Source: Onthophagus taurus
Taxonomy: Eukaryota > Arthropoda > Insecta > Coleoptera > Scarabaeidae
Length of the DNA stretch: 64,000 bases
NCBI RefSeq assembly: GCF_036711975.1
Contig: NC_091970.1
Location: 5,029,501-5,093,500, forward strand
Direction of reading: 5' to 3'
The notes below the pieces were generated by a model. That model was not told the origin of the DNA, did no database searches, and saw only the letters and a program-made list of their open reading frames with translations. Below are positions 13,701 to 25,146 of this stretch, one piece after another. Position numbers and translations under genes: made by a program. Every line of letters starts with the position of its first letter. Position 1 is the stretch's first letter.

Positions 13701-14606
13701 TACAACATGAGTGTGCACCCAAATTTGATGAAAGAAACCGGGTTTGGCAACGAAATTATTTTCGCTGTAATCGGGGTCGTCATCTTATTAATAATAATAT
13801 TAACGATTTATTATTGTTTCTGTATAAAACGAAAGAATCGAATCATTAAATCTAAATCGGATTCGTTAAAAGCCGATAAATTAACAACGACAATTACAAT
13901 CGTGCCGAATACCCCCCAACAAAATCAAAATTGTTACTCAAACCACCAAATTAGCGATAACGATCACACAATTGGAGTGCCGGTTAATTATCCGTTTGAA
14001 GATGAACCTAAAAAGCGGTATTCGTTGGTTCAACAACAAGAACAACAATTAATCGAGGAATTAAAACAACAACATTTACAAAATCCGCAAAATTATTCCG
14101 GGTTAAGTGTTATTTCAAATGGATCGTTACAACGAAATCATGATTCTCAAAATGTTAATTCGCAGAATCAAAATTATATTCAACCGACTTTATCCCCATT
14201 TAATTCTTGGAGTGCTTCTCAACTTCTTCACGAACACGAACGCAGACATAGCCCGGCTGATGAACAAATGTTGACTCAACACCAAGAAATAATGAATCAA
14301 TTAGATCATATGTCTTTGAACGGGCAAAACGTTGATCATGTCAGTTTAAGCAGTCATCATCAAATGGGGAATTTGGATCATTATAATAACGGTGTAAGTG
14401 GGCATGTTCCACCTCCGGTTCCACCGCTTCCCGTTTTTAACGGTGGTTATCCCCCGGTTAAATACATTTACGGTGTTCACCCGGCGTCGAATCAAATTTA
14501 CCAATCAATGCCGCGAAATACCGATAATTACTCGACCAGTTTGCAAGGATCAATGAATTCGGTGAATAGTGGTGAGAAGAAACGAAGAAATGTTACGATG
14601 GTTTAA
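7757..14606 (+). CDS. calcium-activated chloride channel regulator-like protein (CLCA family)
   Basis: Exons 7757-7912 and 11238-14606 (phase-0 junction GAG/GTAAGA ... TTTCAG/ACG) give 1,174 residues. The protein opens with a signal peptide (MEGFKFFLLILITSS), then a CLCA N-terminal domain (residues ~22-270), a von Willebrand A-type domain (~290-460), a beta-rich/FnIII-like region to ~870, one transmembrane helix (~892-915) and a ~260-residue cytoplasmic tail rich in Gln and Asn with a PPPVPPLP stretch. CLCA proteins are self-cleaving zinc metalloproteases with HExxH followed by RWGVF. Here that site reads KEFAMYRYGVF (about 149-159), so both zinc histidines are lost. The VWA metal site also reads ENTKN rather than DxSxS. 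A non-proteolytic, adhesion or scaffold role is inferred. The family call rests on the aligned YGVF block, the N-terminal EDLV block and domain order. Intron 1 carries retroelement and repeat debris. Confidence 0.88.
10405..10540 (-). mobile_element. non-LTR retrotransposon ORF2 3' tail (relic)
   Basis: The minus strand reads RRLGRRKLSWMRNPRNWTG, then LNFEDLIRAADVITNLR, a stop, RKWHK, a stop. This pattern (GRRK.SW.RNLR.WTG....LIRAA......ANLR) is the extreme C-terminus of many insect LINE reverse transcriptase polyproteins. Only the tail remains, with a stop inside, and it sits in intron 1 of the CLCA-like gene. It abuts a copy of the ACTAG-rich repeat. Recognised from memory of the family, not by search. 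Confidence 0.6.
10530..10735 (+). repeat. copy 2 of dispersed ACTAG-rich repeat family
   Basis: Contains GGGTTTAGCCGTGCG (10538-10552), a run of CTAGTGTTAGTTCTAG-type words, their reverse complements around 10605-10640, and a second TTTAGCCGTCTTG block near 10650. The same word order is found at 26461-26600. Further down (11034-11059) three tandem GTTCTAGTTA-type units occur. The open frame crossing this element is a by-product of the repeat. Confidence 0.65.
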
Positions 14607-16022
14607 CGGTACGTTATCGTGGATACAGTGACCAGTGTTACGCACACATGCGAGACTATTACTTAATAATAAGGGTGTATTTATAAGGATTAAAAGAAAA
14701 ATTTGACTGTATATTTTTTGTACAATATTTGTATGTAACTTAATTTAAGAAAAGAATGAATCGTTTTTAAATAAACCTAGTCATTATTATTAATGTTTCT
14801 AACTTTTTCTTACAATTAGTAATTAATAGAGAGTTTTGAATTTGTGGTTATTAAGGTGTGCTTAATAAAAATAATAAATAAATGAGCCAGTATAAATAGT
14901 ATCAAGTAAAGAAGACTGAGTTCTAAAATTGATTTGGAATTATTCTACTTAGGATTTAATTAATTGCATAACAACAAAATTGTGTAAAAATGAAGAAATT
15001 ATAATATATTATTAATTTGCTATTAAGAAATTTGTCGTTTTTTGTTGTTGTGTGAGATGTAATTAATTTTCTTTAGGGTAAAGTAGATTTTGTACTTATA
15101 CTCATTGTAAATATAACCATATTAAGATAATCTTTAATAAATTTTCATGAAAAAGAAAAACTCTTCATTTATACTCTTCCAACCGCAAATTTTTCTTGCC
15201 AAATAAGTTAATAAACCAAAACTGTCAAAGTTTGAATGACCTTGAAGTTCATGTCAAAAACTAAAATTAAAAAATTATAATATAAAATCACTTCGCGGTT
15301 CTAGAAATTACCTTAAGTAGGTAGATTTACTCTTTAAAAACTTGCTACAATCAATTTTTCTTGAAATTAAAGCAGATTTTCGCAAATATTTAAACGTGTC
15401 AATAAAAATGACAGATATTGCTTTAGTGGTAATGTTTAATTGCACTGATGGCGCTGTAAATGCAAATATAATTCAAAATCATAACAAAATCACAATTTAT
15501 ACCGCCATCTATTGATGTGTTTCTTACTTTCTTATTAACTAAAAAAAATTTATTTAATTTGTTATAATTTTATAATTGAAGCTAACAATGAGATAAATAA
15601 ATAAAATAAAATATTCAAATTGAAACATAAAGTACAACAAAATAATATAAACGATTATTATTTTCTTCATGAAACGGCAGGTTTCTACACTTCAATTTTA
15701 CCTTAATTATCACAAAATAATAATTAAATCAATAATTTAAAATTAAAAACAATTTAAAATCAAATCAAAATAATACTCAAAACAATAAAATCAAACAACC
15801 ATTAAATACTTAATTAAATACTTTGCCGGTTTTGCATCGAATTAATTAACCTCAATTTATCGACATCTGTCAAAAGTCAACCTTTATAAATCGGTCTTTT
15901 TTCTCTAACAGTACAGAGTATATACACTCTGCGTCTAAGAGTGAATTTCGTGAGTAAATAAAACACGATTTTGCTTAAATATTCTACTTTTTATTAATTT
16001 AATCGATATTTAACATTTTATT
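14607..16022. other. intergenic region between CLCA-like gene and PRPSAP
   Basis: The start is 3' UTR of the CLCA-like gene. The rest is AT-rich and shows no gene. It holds two copies of the GATGGCG-type motif (15447 and, inverted, 15503). Near 15915-15932 there is a near-palindrome (CAGAGTATATACACTCTG) that includes a TATA-like word and may mark the PRPSAP promoter. Confidence 0.4.
14770..14775 (+). terminator. polyadenylation signal candidate, CLCA-like gene
   Basis: AATAAA 164 bp after the stop codon. Other AATAAA copies follow downstream (for example near 14873), so the cleavage site used is uncertain. Confidence 0.4.
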
Positions 16023-17297
16023 TTGTTCGGTGGCGGGTTATTCCCAAAAAGTTTCTTATTAAAAATGGAAATGCCATGCACATCCGATATCGTTATTTTA
16101 AGCGGAAATTCTCATCCGGAATTAGCCTTATTGATTGCTAATAAATTGGGGTTTAAACTCGGTGAATGCGCCGTTTATCACAAAACAAACCGCGAAACGA
16201 TGGTCGAGATTGGGGATTCAGTTCGTGGGAAAAATATTTTTATCATTCAAACGGGTTCTAAGTAAGTGTTATGGTTTTAAATGAAAATGGGATGTGTTTT
16301 ATGTATTACTTTGTAGGGATGTTAATAATAGCATTATGGAGCTACTTATTATGGCTTATGCATGCAAAACTTCATCTGCAAGATCAATCGTTGCTGTTAT
16401 TCCTTATTTACCATATAGCAAACAGTGTAAAATGAGGAAAAGAGGAAGTATTGTTACAAAATTAATTGCAAAAATGATGTGTAATTCGGGTTTAACTCAT
16501 ATCATCACTATGGATTTACACCAAAAGGAAATACAAGGATTTTTTGATTGTCCTGTTGATAATTTACGAGCAAGTCCATTTTTATTACAATATATTCAAG
16601 AAAGTGTAAGTTAGATTTTTCAATATTAAATTTTATATTAATGATTTATTTAGATTCCAGATTATCGCAACTCAATTATTGTTGCAAGAAATCCCGGATC
16701 GGCTAAAAAAGCAACATCATACGCTGAGCGATTGAGGTTAGGAATAGCAGTAATTCATGGTGAACAAAAAGAGGCCGATTCTGATATGGTGGATGGAAGG
16801 TACTCGCCACCAACAATTCCCCGGTCTCGAACTATGGATGCAGGGGTTGGTGTTCCAGCTCATCCAGCGAAAGAGAAACCTCCAATTAATGTCGTCGGTG
16901 ATGTTGGTGGTCGAATTGCAATCATGGTTGTAAGTAAACAAAATAAAAAATAAAACAAATAAATAGTTTTTAAGCATATTTTTTCTTAAAGGATGATTTA
17001 ATCGATGATGTTCAATCATTCGTTGCTGCAGCTGAAATCTTAAAAGAACGTGGAGCATATAAAATATATGTTTTAGCCACTCATGGGTTACTAAGTTCCG
17101 ATGCGCCCCGTTTAATTGAAGATTCCCCAATAGATGAGGTTGTTGTTACAAATACGATTCCGCATGAATTGCAAAAAATGCAATGTCACAAAATTAAGAC
17201 GGTTGATATTTCAACTTTACTTTCTGAGGCGATTCGTCGCATACATAATAAGGAATCAATGTCGTATTTATTCAAAAACGTTACTTTAGAGGATTAA
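16023..17297 (+). CDS. PRPSAP: phosphoribosyl pyrophosphate synthetase-associated protein (PAP)
   Basis: Exons 16023-16261, 16317-16605, 16654-16929 and 16992-17297 have matching phases and 55, 48 and 62 bp introns, giving 369 residues (vertebrate PRPSAP2 is also 369). Starting at the in-frame ATG at 16065 would give 355; the context does not decide. The protein forms hetero-complexes with PRPP synthetase, the enzyme that makes PRPP from ribose 5-phosphate and ATP, and is regarded as a regulatory, non-catalytic relative. Conserved blocks include [49 protein letters not shown], the inserted PAP-specific segment after DGRYSPPTI (which separates PAP from PRPS), [15 protein letters not shown] and [15 protein letters not shown]. 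The C-terminus SMSYLF is typical. All blocks are intact, so the gene looks functional. Confidence 0.96.
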
Positions 17298-17476
17298 ACG
17301 TTTTTGTTATGGGAAGAATCACAAAAAGTACAATTAAGAGAATTTTTAAATATTAATTTTTTTTTGAGGTTATGTTGCTTTTTATTAAAATAGTGTACTT
17401 AGGAAAGCAACGTATTAAATTTAAATTTTATTTTCTTTATACATCAAGTAATTATCTCCATTATTAAGTTGTAATC

Positions 17477-17482
17477 AATAAA
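17477..17482 (+). terminator. polyadenylation signal candidate, PRPSAP
   Basis: AATAAA 180 bp after the PRPSAP stop, in an otherwise featureless 570-bp gap before raptor. The gap also holds two GAGGTTATGT motifs (17366, 17510) and an inverted GATGGCG motif (17525). Confidence 0.4.
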
Positions 17483-17869
17483 ATTTATAATTAAAGTTAT
17501 TTGTAGATTGAGGTTATGTGTCAACGCCATCTATATTTGAATCCTTACACTATTAATGAACCTACGTTGTAAATGATTAATCATTTATAAAAAAAAGCTA
17601 ATATTTATTGAAATTTAAATATTAATTTGAATTGATAATTTTTTTTCTTCAAGAATTAGTAAAATGAAATAATGCGTCAGAAATCGATAAAGTAGTTTTC
17701 TGTAAAACCCAACCTGCAAAATAATAATGGCGTGACAGCTAAAAGACGAAGATTTTTTGAAAAAAAATGGTGTATAACTCCTCGTGGAAGCGACTGTTCG
17801 AGCGAGGGGCGCGTTAAGCTTGCGGAGGACCTTCACCTAATTGAAAAAGGACCGTCGTATCGCCCCAAA

Positions 17870-20800
17870 ATGATTGACATCCGACGAAACGGCGAGGACG
17901 ATGGTAGAAAGTCGCAAATCACCACCGATCGTAATTTACCCCTCGTTTTCGCAAAGCCCGTCCATACGGATGTTATCGAGGGTGTCGAAGGCATCCAACA
18001 GAACTGGCGCATGAAAGAGCGCGTAAGAAAATTTTCGGAAATTCTCCTTTCTTATCCCTTTAATCAGTTCAGATGGATGACATAACCTTACATTTTTACA
18101 GATGAAAACTGTCAGTGTAGCTTTGGTTTTATGTTTAAACGTTGGTGTAGATCCACCGGATGTTGTGAAAACACAACCATGTGCACGATTAGAGTGTTGG
18201 ATAGGTTTGTTATTTAGTTAAAAATTTGTTGTAATTTATTAAAATCATTTCAATGTAGATCCATCGTCGATGTCGCCATCGAAAGCTTTACAAAACATTG
18301 GTGCGAATCTACAAAAACAATACGAAAGATGGCAACCAAGAGCTAGATATAAGCAGTCTTTAGACCCTACATCGGATGATATTAAAAAGTTATGTTCATC
18401 TTTACGGCGAAATGCAAAAGAAGAACGAGTGTTGTTTCATTACAATGGGCATGGAGTTCCTAAACCTACTAGTAACGGTGAAATCTGGGTGTTTAATAGG
18501 GTAAGTAATAAAAATAGATCAAATCAATAATTAACCTTTATTTCCAACCCAAAGCAATACACCCAATATATTCCATTATCAATATACGACCTCCAAAAAT
18601 GGATGGGGGCACCATCAATTTACGTTTACGACTGCTCAAACGCAGGAATAATTGTCGAATCATTTAAACAATTTGCATCGCAACATGAAACGGAAACAGA
18701 AGTAAATTAATTTTATACGTTTTTGAGTTTACGATGATTTTTTGAAATTTTAGGCTGCAATTTCTAAACAGAAACCGGTGTCAGTTATGGCCCCCTCATT
18801 TAAAAATTGTATTCAATTGGCGGCTTGTAGTGCAAATCAGGTTCTTCCAATGAATCCCTCATTGCCCGCCGATTTGTTTACTTCCTGTTTAACGACTCCC
18901 ATCAAAGTTGTATTAAGGTGGTATGTTTTGCAATCAAATTCGATTTTGGTACCGAAAATCAACCCGGATTTATTGGATAAGTAAGTTTCGAAACTAAAAA
19001 TTAAATAAATGTGTCAAAAAAACATAAAGAAATTGATTATTGAGGTTAGGGTATTATAATAAAGCAGATTTTCTAGCGTTCCTGGTCAAATAACTGATCG
19101 TAGAACGATGTTGGGAGAATTAAATTGGATTTTTACCGCAATTACCGATACAATTGCCTGGAATACACTCCCCAGAGATTTGTTCCAAAAATTGTTCCGA
19201 CAAGATCTTTTGGTGGCCAGTTTATTTAGAAATTTTTTATTAGCCGAACGAATAATGAGATCATACGATTGCACCCCGATTAGCGACCCCCCTTTACCTC
19301 CAACTTATCAACATCACATGTGGCAAACTTGGGACTTAATGCTCGATTTAAGCTTACTTCAATTACGGAAAATTTTAGACCACAATGAACCGTACGAGCA
19401 TTTACCATTTTTCGAGGAACAACTACTCGCGTTTGAAGTGTGGTTAAAGCTGGGTAAGTTCCGTTTTAAACTTTTCAAATTGCAAGTACCAAGTAAGTTT
19501 TTAACGGGCATTTAGGGAATCATTTAGGTTCGGAAAATAGGAAACCTCCAGAACAATTACCAATAGTGCTTCAAGTGCTACTTAGTCAGGTGCATCGGAT
19601 GAAAGCGTTGGAGTTGTTGGGGAAATTTTTGGATTTAGGACCGTGGGCGGTTAATTTGGCGCTTTCTGTTGGTATATTTCCGTACGTTTTGAAGTTATTG
19701 CAGAGCAGTGCGAAAGAATTAAGGCCGTTGTTGGTGTTTATTTGGGCGAAAATATTAGCTGTTGATGATGTAAGTTCTTTTTTTTACTTTATACTGTAAT
19801 ATAGCTTCCAAGACAAGTTTTACCTGAGAGAGAGAAACATAACCTCAATTCAGTTGACAGTTAATTTTTAGTTGCTCATAATTCTCTTAAAACTGTTAAT
19901 TTCCTTTTTAAACCATCCAAAACGGGAAAATCCGTGTCAGGTACATCTAATTTGTTACATTCCGGAAGATTTTGAACGATTTTGACTTTGAAAATTGGAT
20001 TTAAATTTGTAAAATTCAAACTTCATTTGTGGTTGGAGAATCTTGAAACGTCCAATGGACAGCTAAAATAGAAAAGTATATGCATCAAATACGAAGTTTC
20101 ATCCAGATTAGTGAAGAATTAAAGAAGATATGCATAAAATAAGTTTTGGAATTTTGAGTAGTTCGAAAGGAATCCGCTAGATGGCGTTTTCGAAATTTAG
20201 AAAGATTTGAAATTATTTTAAAGGAGGAAATGGCGCGAAACTCATCAACCAATCAAGAGTGAGGGTTGAAAATAAAAGGAAGAGAATTTTCTGGGGAGGG
20301 GGAAAAGGGTATATAAGAAAAGGAAAAAGTTGAACCAAGTCAATTCAATTTAGTAAGAGTACGGTTGAATTTTGATAAAAAAATCTAACCTAAAAAATTC
20401 AAAAGTAGTTTCCTAACCTTAACGTTTTTCTCCGATAATTCAATCCAAATTTAACACCGAATCAAGATTTTATTAACCTAAAAAGGAAAAATTTAATTTA
20501 ATGAATTTAAACATCGAAAATAAATTGAGGATCGAATTGAGTTACAACATAACCTAAAAGTTATTTATCAGATAAGTGGGAATTTTGCTGTTAATTTTCA
20601 TGTTAATAATTCAAGATAACTTACGCGATAACACTGATACTTTCAGTTTAATTGGGAATCTATCGATTATTTTCGACAGACTTAAATCTCTAGTAATTTA
20701 AAAATAGAAATCTGTAATTTAAACTTTCCTTTTTGAACTTAAACACGCTAAATTATTATTTTATAAAAAAGAAACCTGAGATAAGAGATCTCAAAAACTT

Positions 20801-23800
20801 AATTCAAAATAAAAATCCAAGTTTTAAATCCACTTAATCTCCTAATTTATTTTTATTCTTTTAGTCTTGTCAATCAGATTTAGTCAGAGATAACGGTCAC
20901 AGATACTTCATTGCCGTTTTACAAGATCTCAACATTTCCGTAAGTTATTATTTAACCTCAATTACATTGAGTCATAATTTTTTATTTTCAGTCTGAAACT
21001 CGTATGCAAGCCGCTTTCGTCCTAGCCTCCATTGTTAATAAAAATCCGGACGGTCAAGAAATAACCGTTCAAAACAACCTCGTTAGCACCTGTTTAGAGC
21101 AATTATCCGACCCGAATCCGAAGCTTCGTCAATGGCTCGCTTTATGTTTGGGCAGGCTTTGGGATAAATTCGAAAAAGCTCGTTGGACGGGCGTCCGGGA
21201 CACCGCCCACGAAAAGCTTTACACCCTCCTCAGCGATCGATGTCCGGAAGTTCGAGCTTCAGCCGTTTATGCACTCGGCACCTTCATTAATTCGGTACAA
21301 AAACGCACCGAACATGCGAATAACATCGATCATTCAGTTATAATGACTTTAATCAACACTTTATGTGGGGATATGAGTGCCATTGTTCGGAAAGAACTCG
21401 TAGTCGCGATTCAATGGATTGTTTTAGCGTTTGAAAATACTTTTATTAATATTGCATCGCAGGAGGCTTCGTTACATGTAGGTCCTAAAGAGCACACCCC
21501 TTTACCTGGGAGGTGGGGATCAGAATCGGGGCGAGATGTTAAAACGGGTTATGATGTTACTGATTGTGCGTTGCTTAGAATGACTAGAGTGGGATCGTTA
21601 ACGGCGATTAGTTCGATGGGGAGTATTTCATGGTCAATTTATACGAAAGTTTGGGCCGGGTTGTGTGCTTTAAATACGGATCCACATCCTGAAGTTGCTA
21701 AAATGGCGAATACGGTGATTTGTTATGTTAGGAATCAAACAACGGTGAGAATAACATTTGTTTTGACAGTTAAAAGTGAGCTTATTTTTTGTAGAAACCA
21801 CCACAATTAAGAGATTCGGAAAAAATTGGGGGAAGTGTGAGTTTACCACCAAGTCCAAATACAAGACCAGTGTATTTACCCGAAAGTCCACCAACTCTTC
21901 ATCCTGATCATAGCGGAAATAGGTTAGTTTTATGAAAAAAGATGAATTTATTTATTAATTTTGTTTATTTTTTTTTTTTTAGTAGAACCCTCCCAACAGC
22001 AAGTAGAAGTCGTTATCACCCTAACACAATAAGTGAGCGCGAAGTTAAAGATTATACGAAAAAAATGCTAGTATCAACCCAGTTCATTCAATGGTCTTGT
22101 AAACAATTCGTACAACCAATGATGAAACAATCGCCGTTGGATGATGTAGAATCACGACCATATCACGAAAGAGAATGGAGATTTATTCGAAACGATGCCA
22201 TTCGGAAAGAGGCTCAAGAAGAACGTAGAAAAGCAACCGCGGCAAAAATTGAAACACAAATTTTTAACGCCCGTAACCCTGGGCAATGTCCCCCAACTGT
22301 TTTACAATTTCATCCATACGATCAACATGTTGCTGTTGTTATTTCTGATAGTGTAATGTAAGAATTTATTAATTTTGTGTTTTGAGGTTATTTACTTTAA
22401 TTTTTTGAATTTTGAAGTGTGTGGGATTGGGGAACTGGAGCAAAATTATCCTACAGCAACTATAAAACGTTAAAAAATCCTTTAACTTACATAACATCGT
22501 TTGAATGGGTAAATTCGGTTGATGTGAGCTTGATGATGTTAGCGGCTAATGATGGGAGTGTGAAAATTTGGAAACCGGCGGTTAATAATAAAGATCCTAC
22601 GTTAATTGGGGCGTGGCAGGCTTTTACGGATGCTTCAATACCTAAAAAGTTATATATGAGTAAGTTTATTTGATTAACATATTCAAAATTAAAAAAAAAT
22701 AGGTTATGTTAATTTAGTTTATTACCAACATAAACAAATTTTAAGTTGGTAGAATTGAACGTTGAAAAGTTTCAAAACGTCTTTTGTGAGATATTCCTTT
22801 AAATTTTATAAATTTAAAATAATATTATTAATAATTATTTTATTTATGATGTTTTTGACGATTTTGGGATAAGATAAAAAAAATTTTTTTGTTACAAATG
22901 ACATAACCTAACTTTTTTTTTTATGATTGATATAACCTAGATTTTTTTTTATTTTTAGAAATTTTATTGATGTGGGAGCAATATACCCAAACTGTAATAA
23001 CAGCGGGGGAATCAAAATTACTTCGTTTATGGGATGCGCATCAAGAAACTCATTTATACGATATCCCCACCGGATCGGAGCGAACAATTCATTGTATCGA
23101 TTCAACGTATTCGGGAATTGCTCACGAACGGGAATTATCGCAAGAAAAGGAATACGATGATGATTTGATGGAAACGGAAGAAAACGGGCTTGTAATGATG
23201 GATACTAATTACGATGAAGTTGACACGTTTTTCCCCACGAAGCAAAGTGGTTTAATTGCGGCGGGGTTTACTGATGGATCGGTTAGGATTTACGATAGGA
23301 GATGTGGGCCGAATGAGGCGAAATTACGGACGTGGATGGAGCATGATTGTACGGTTTTGGGTGTTCAAATGAGGGATGAAAAAGTCGTGATGGGGAGGTA
23401 AAAATGTATTCATTCTGGTATAATTCAAGAATCATCATGTCGCTTAAAAATTGAGAAAAGAAATGCGGAAAAGTGTAAAACTTACCGAAAAATCACTTTA
23501 AAGTTTCGACGTGGCGTCACTTTTTATGACGTCATCGACCGTGCTAACCATATATTTTTCACATTTGGTTAAAACGCATATTTTCGGGTGAAATACGGTT
23601 GTTTCTTAGGTTTTCGACGCACAACGACTAAAATGTCGTTGTTTACCATCTATAAATTAAAGATAACCTAAAATCAATACTTGATGCGCTACCCCAAGGT
23701 TTGTATATAAGTTGTCTAGGTTCATAATAATGAATAATTCAATTTAATTTTTGATATAAATTCACTTATCATAAAATAATAGACTGTATGTCTATGAATG

Positions 23801-24449
23801 TCTATCATATAACCTCTAAAAACACAACAAACGTATAGAACTCAATTACAGTTAACTGGGCGTGACAAATAGTGTGACGTAGAATGCGGGCAACCAACCC
23901 GCAATGATTTTGTGCATGGCTATAAAATAAACAATTTGTAGGTTAGGTGTTGACCGGTTTAATAGGAAAATTTTAATGTTATTTTTCGGTATGTTTTACA
24001 CTTTTTTGGATTATTTCAATTTGGATTCTTGAATTTTTCCTTAATTCTTTTGATTTTGTTTTAATTAATTTTATTTTAGTGCGAAAGGTGAAATTAAAAT
24101 TTTCGACATTCGAGGACATGATAAGCCGTTGAAATCGATGCAAATTGGGCAGCAAATGTCTGCGTTTGCTATTCACAGAACGGCCAATATTTATTCGTGG
24201 TAAGTAAATGAATCAATTTTTAATTTAAGTCTCATTTGAAAAACTTTTTTAAGTGCAACCGGACAAAACATCACCCAATACACATTAGATGGTAATTTAA
24301 TTAACACAATCCGTTCATCAGAAAGCTTTATTGGTTATCGAACTGGTTCGAATGTTATGTCGTTATCGTATCATCCTTATAAAATGGCTTTAGCTGCTTC
24401 CACAGTCGATGTGGTTTGCGTTTACGCCGCTGAAAACCGGCAGAGATGA
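17870..24449 (+). CDS. raptor: raptor, mTORC1 scaffold subunit
   Basis: Fifteen exons: 17870-18022, 18102-18204, 18259-18500, 18555-18701, 18754-18980, 19077-19453, 19528-19769, 20865-20939, 20992-21744, 21795-21922, 21983-22357, 22418-22659, 22959-23397, 24080-24199, 24254-24449. All phases agree, giving 1,272 residues (human raptor 1,335). Raptor binds mTOR and recruits substrates with the TOS motif. Visible parts: the caspase-like N-terminal domain with GHG (His about 150) and YDCSNAG (Cys about 193), the stretch [18 protein letters not shown], armadillo/HEAT-like repeats (about 400-780) including [13 protein letters not shown], a short linker rich in Pro/Ser, then a seven-bladed WD40 region (about 930-1272). 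The first in-frame ATG is at 17870; the frame is open further upstream but has no ATG. At exon 6 an alternative acceptor 9 bp upstream (exon from 19068) keeps the frame. Intron 7 (1.1 kb) holds a cryptic promoter. Confidence 0.97.
20249..20345 (+). promoter_or_regulatory. well-formed core promoter inside raptor intron 7
   Basis: TATATAAG at 20310-20317 lies 32 bp upstream of an initiator-like TCAATTC (A at 20342). A CCAAT box sits at 20249-20253 and a G-rich stretch directly before the TATA box. Spacing matches an insect TATA promoter. No open frame of note follows before raptor exon 8 (20865), so the product, if any, would be an internal raptor transcript beginning before exon 8 or a noncoding RNA. 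It may also be a solitary transposon promoter. Confidence 0.4.
23398..24079 (+). other. raptor intron 13 with a CRE-like palindrome
   Basis: This 682-bp intron is long for this gene. It contains TGACGTCA (23527-23534), the full CREB/ATF palindrome, preceded by GACGTGGCGTCAC, and a short hairpin AACGAC...GTCGTT near 23626-23643. No coding sequence is seen. Confidence 0.4.
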
Positions 24450-25146
24450 CTATCGTCACTGCCCTAGAGTTTACTCTCGGGCCTCTTCTGTTATTATATG
24501 TCTACAACTAGCTAATGATTTGAGGCGACTAAAATGAGATGATAAAGTTTTAAAATTCGGAGCTTCTTTATGGGTTAAAAATAATATGTAAATAGGTTAT
24601 GTTGTTGTTCGATTCCTTTTCTCGGAAAGAATTGTACATAAAGCGATTTCTTTTAATTTAGGGAGATTCAATTTTAATTTAAGCGCCTTAAAAAAAACGA
24701 TTAAATGATTCTTGTTACTAACTTTGGGAATAATGAGATGCCTTCACGACGTTGTTACAACTTTTAAGTAATAATAATTAAAGAAACGTGATTAACGATG
24801 ACGCTAAATTGAGATTGAGTTAATTTGCTAAAAGTCGAATTATTTTCATATCATTTTTTATTACGGAAACTTAATATAAAAAAATTTTTTAACACCGTTT
24901 AAGTAGGTTGACGATTTTTGTTACTTTTTCTTTGATTTCAAGTGGAAATATCTTACTTAGGAGAAATATACAAATACAACAAATTGTAGAGTTGGCTTCG
25001 ATGCAATACATTTGTACGAAATAACCTGATTTTTTTATAATCCTACATCATAAAAACATAAATAATAATACTTTGTTTGTTAGGAAATAATTCGGGATAA
25101 TAATCACAATATTCAAGTAATAATAACAAATTAATGAATTATTTTA
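24450..25146. other. convergent 3' gap between raptor and SLC17 gene
   Basis: Holds the 3' UTRs of the two converging genes, with one AGGTTATGTTG motif at 24594. No additional gene is seen. Confidence 0.5.
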
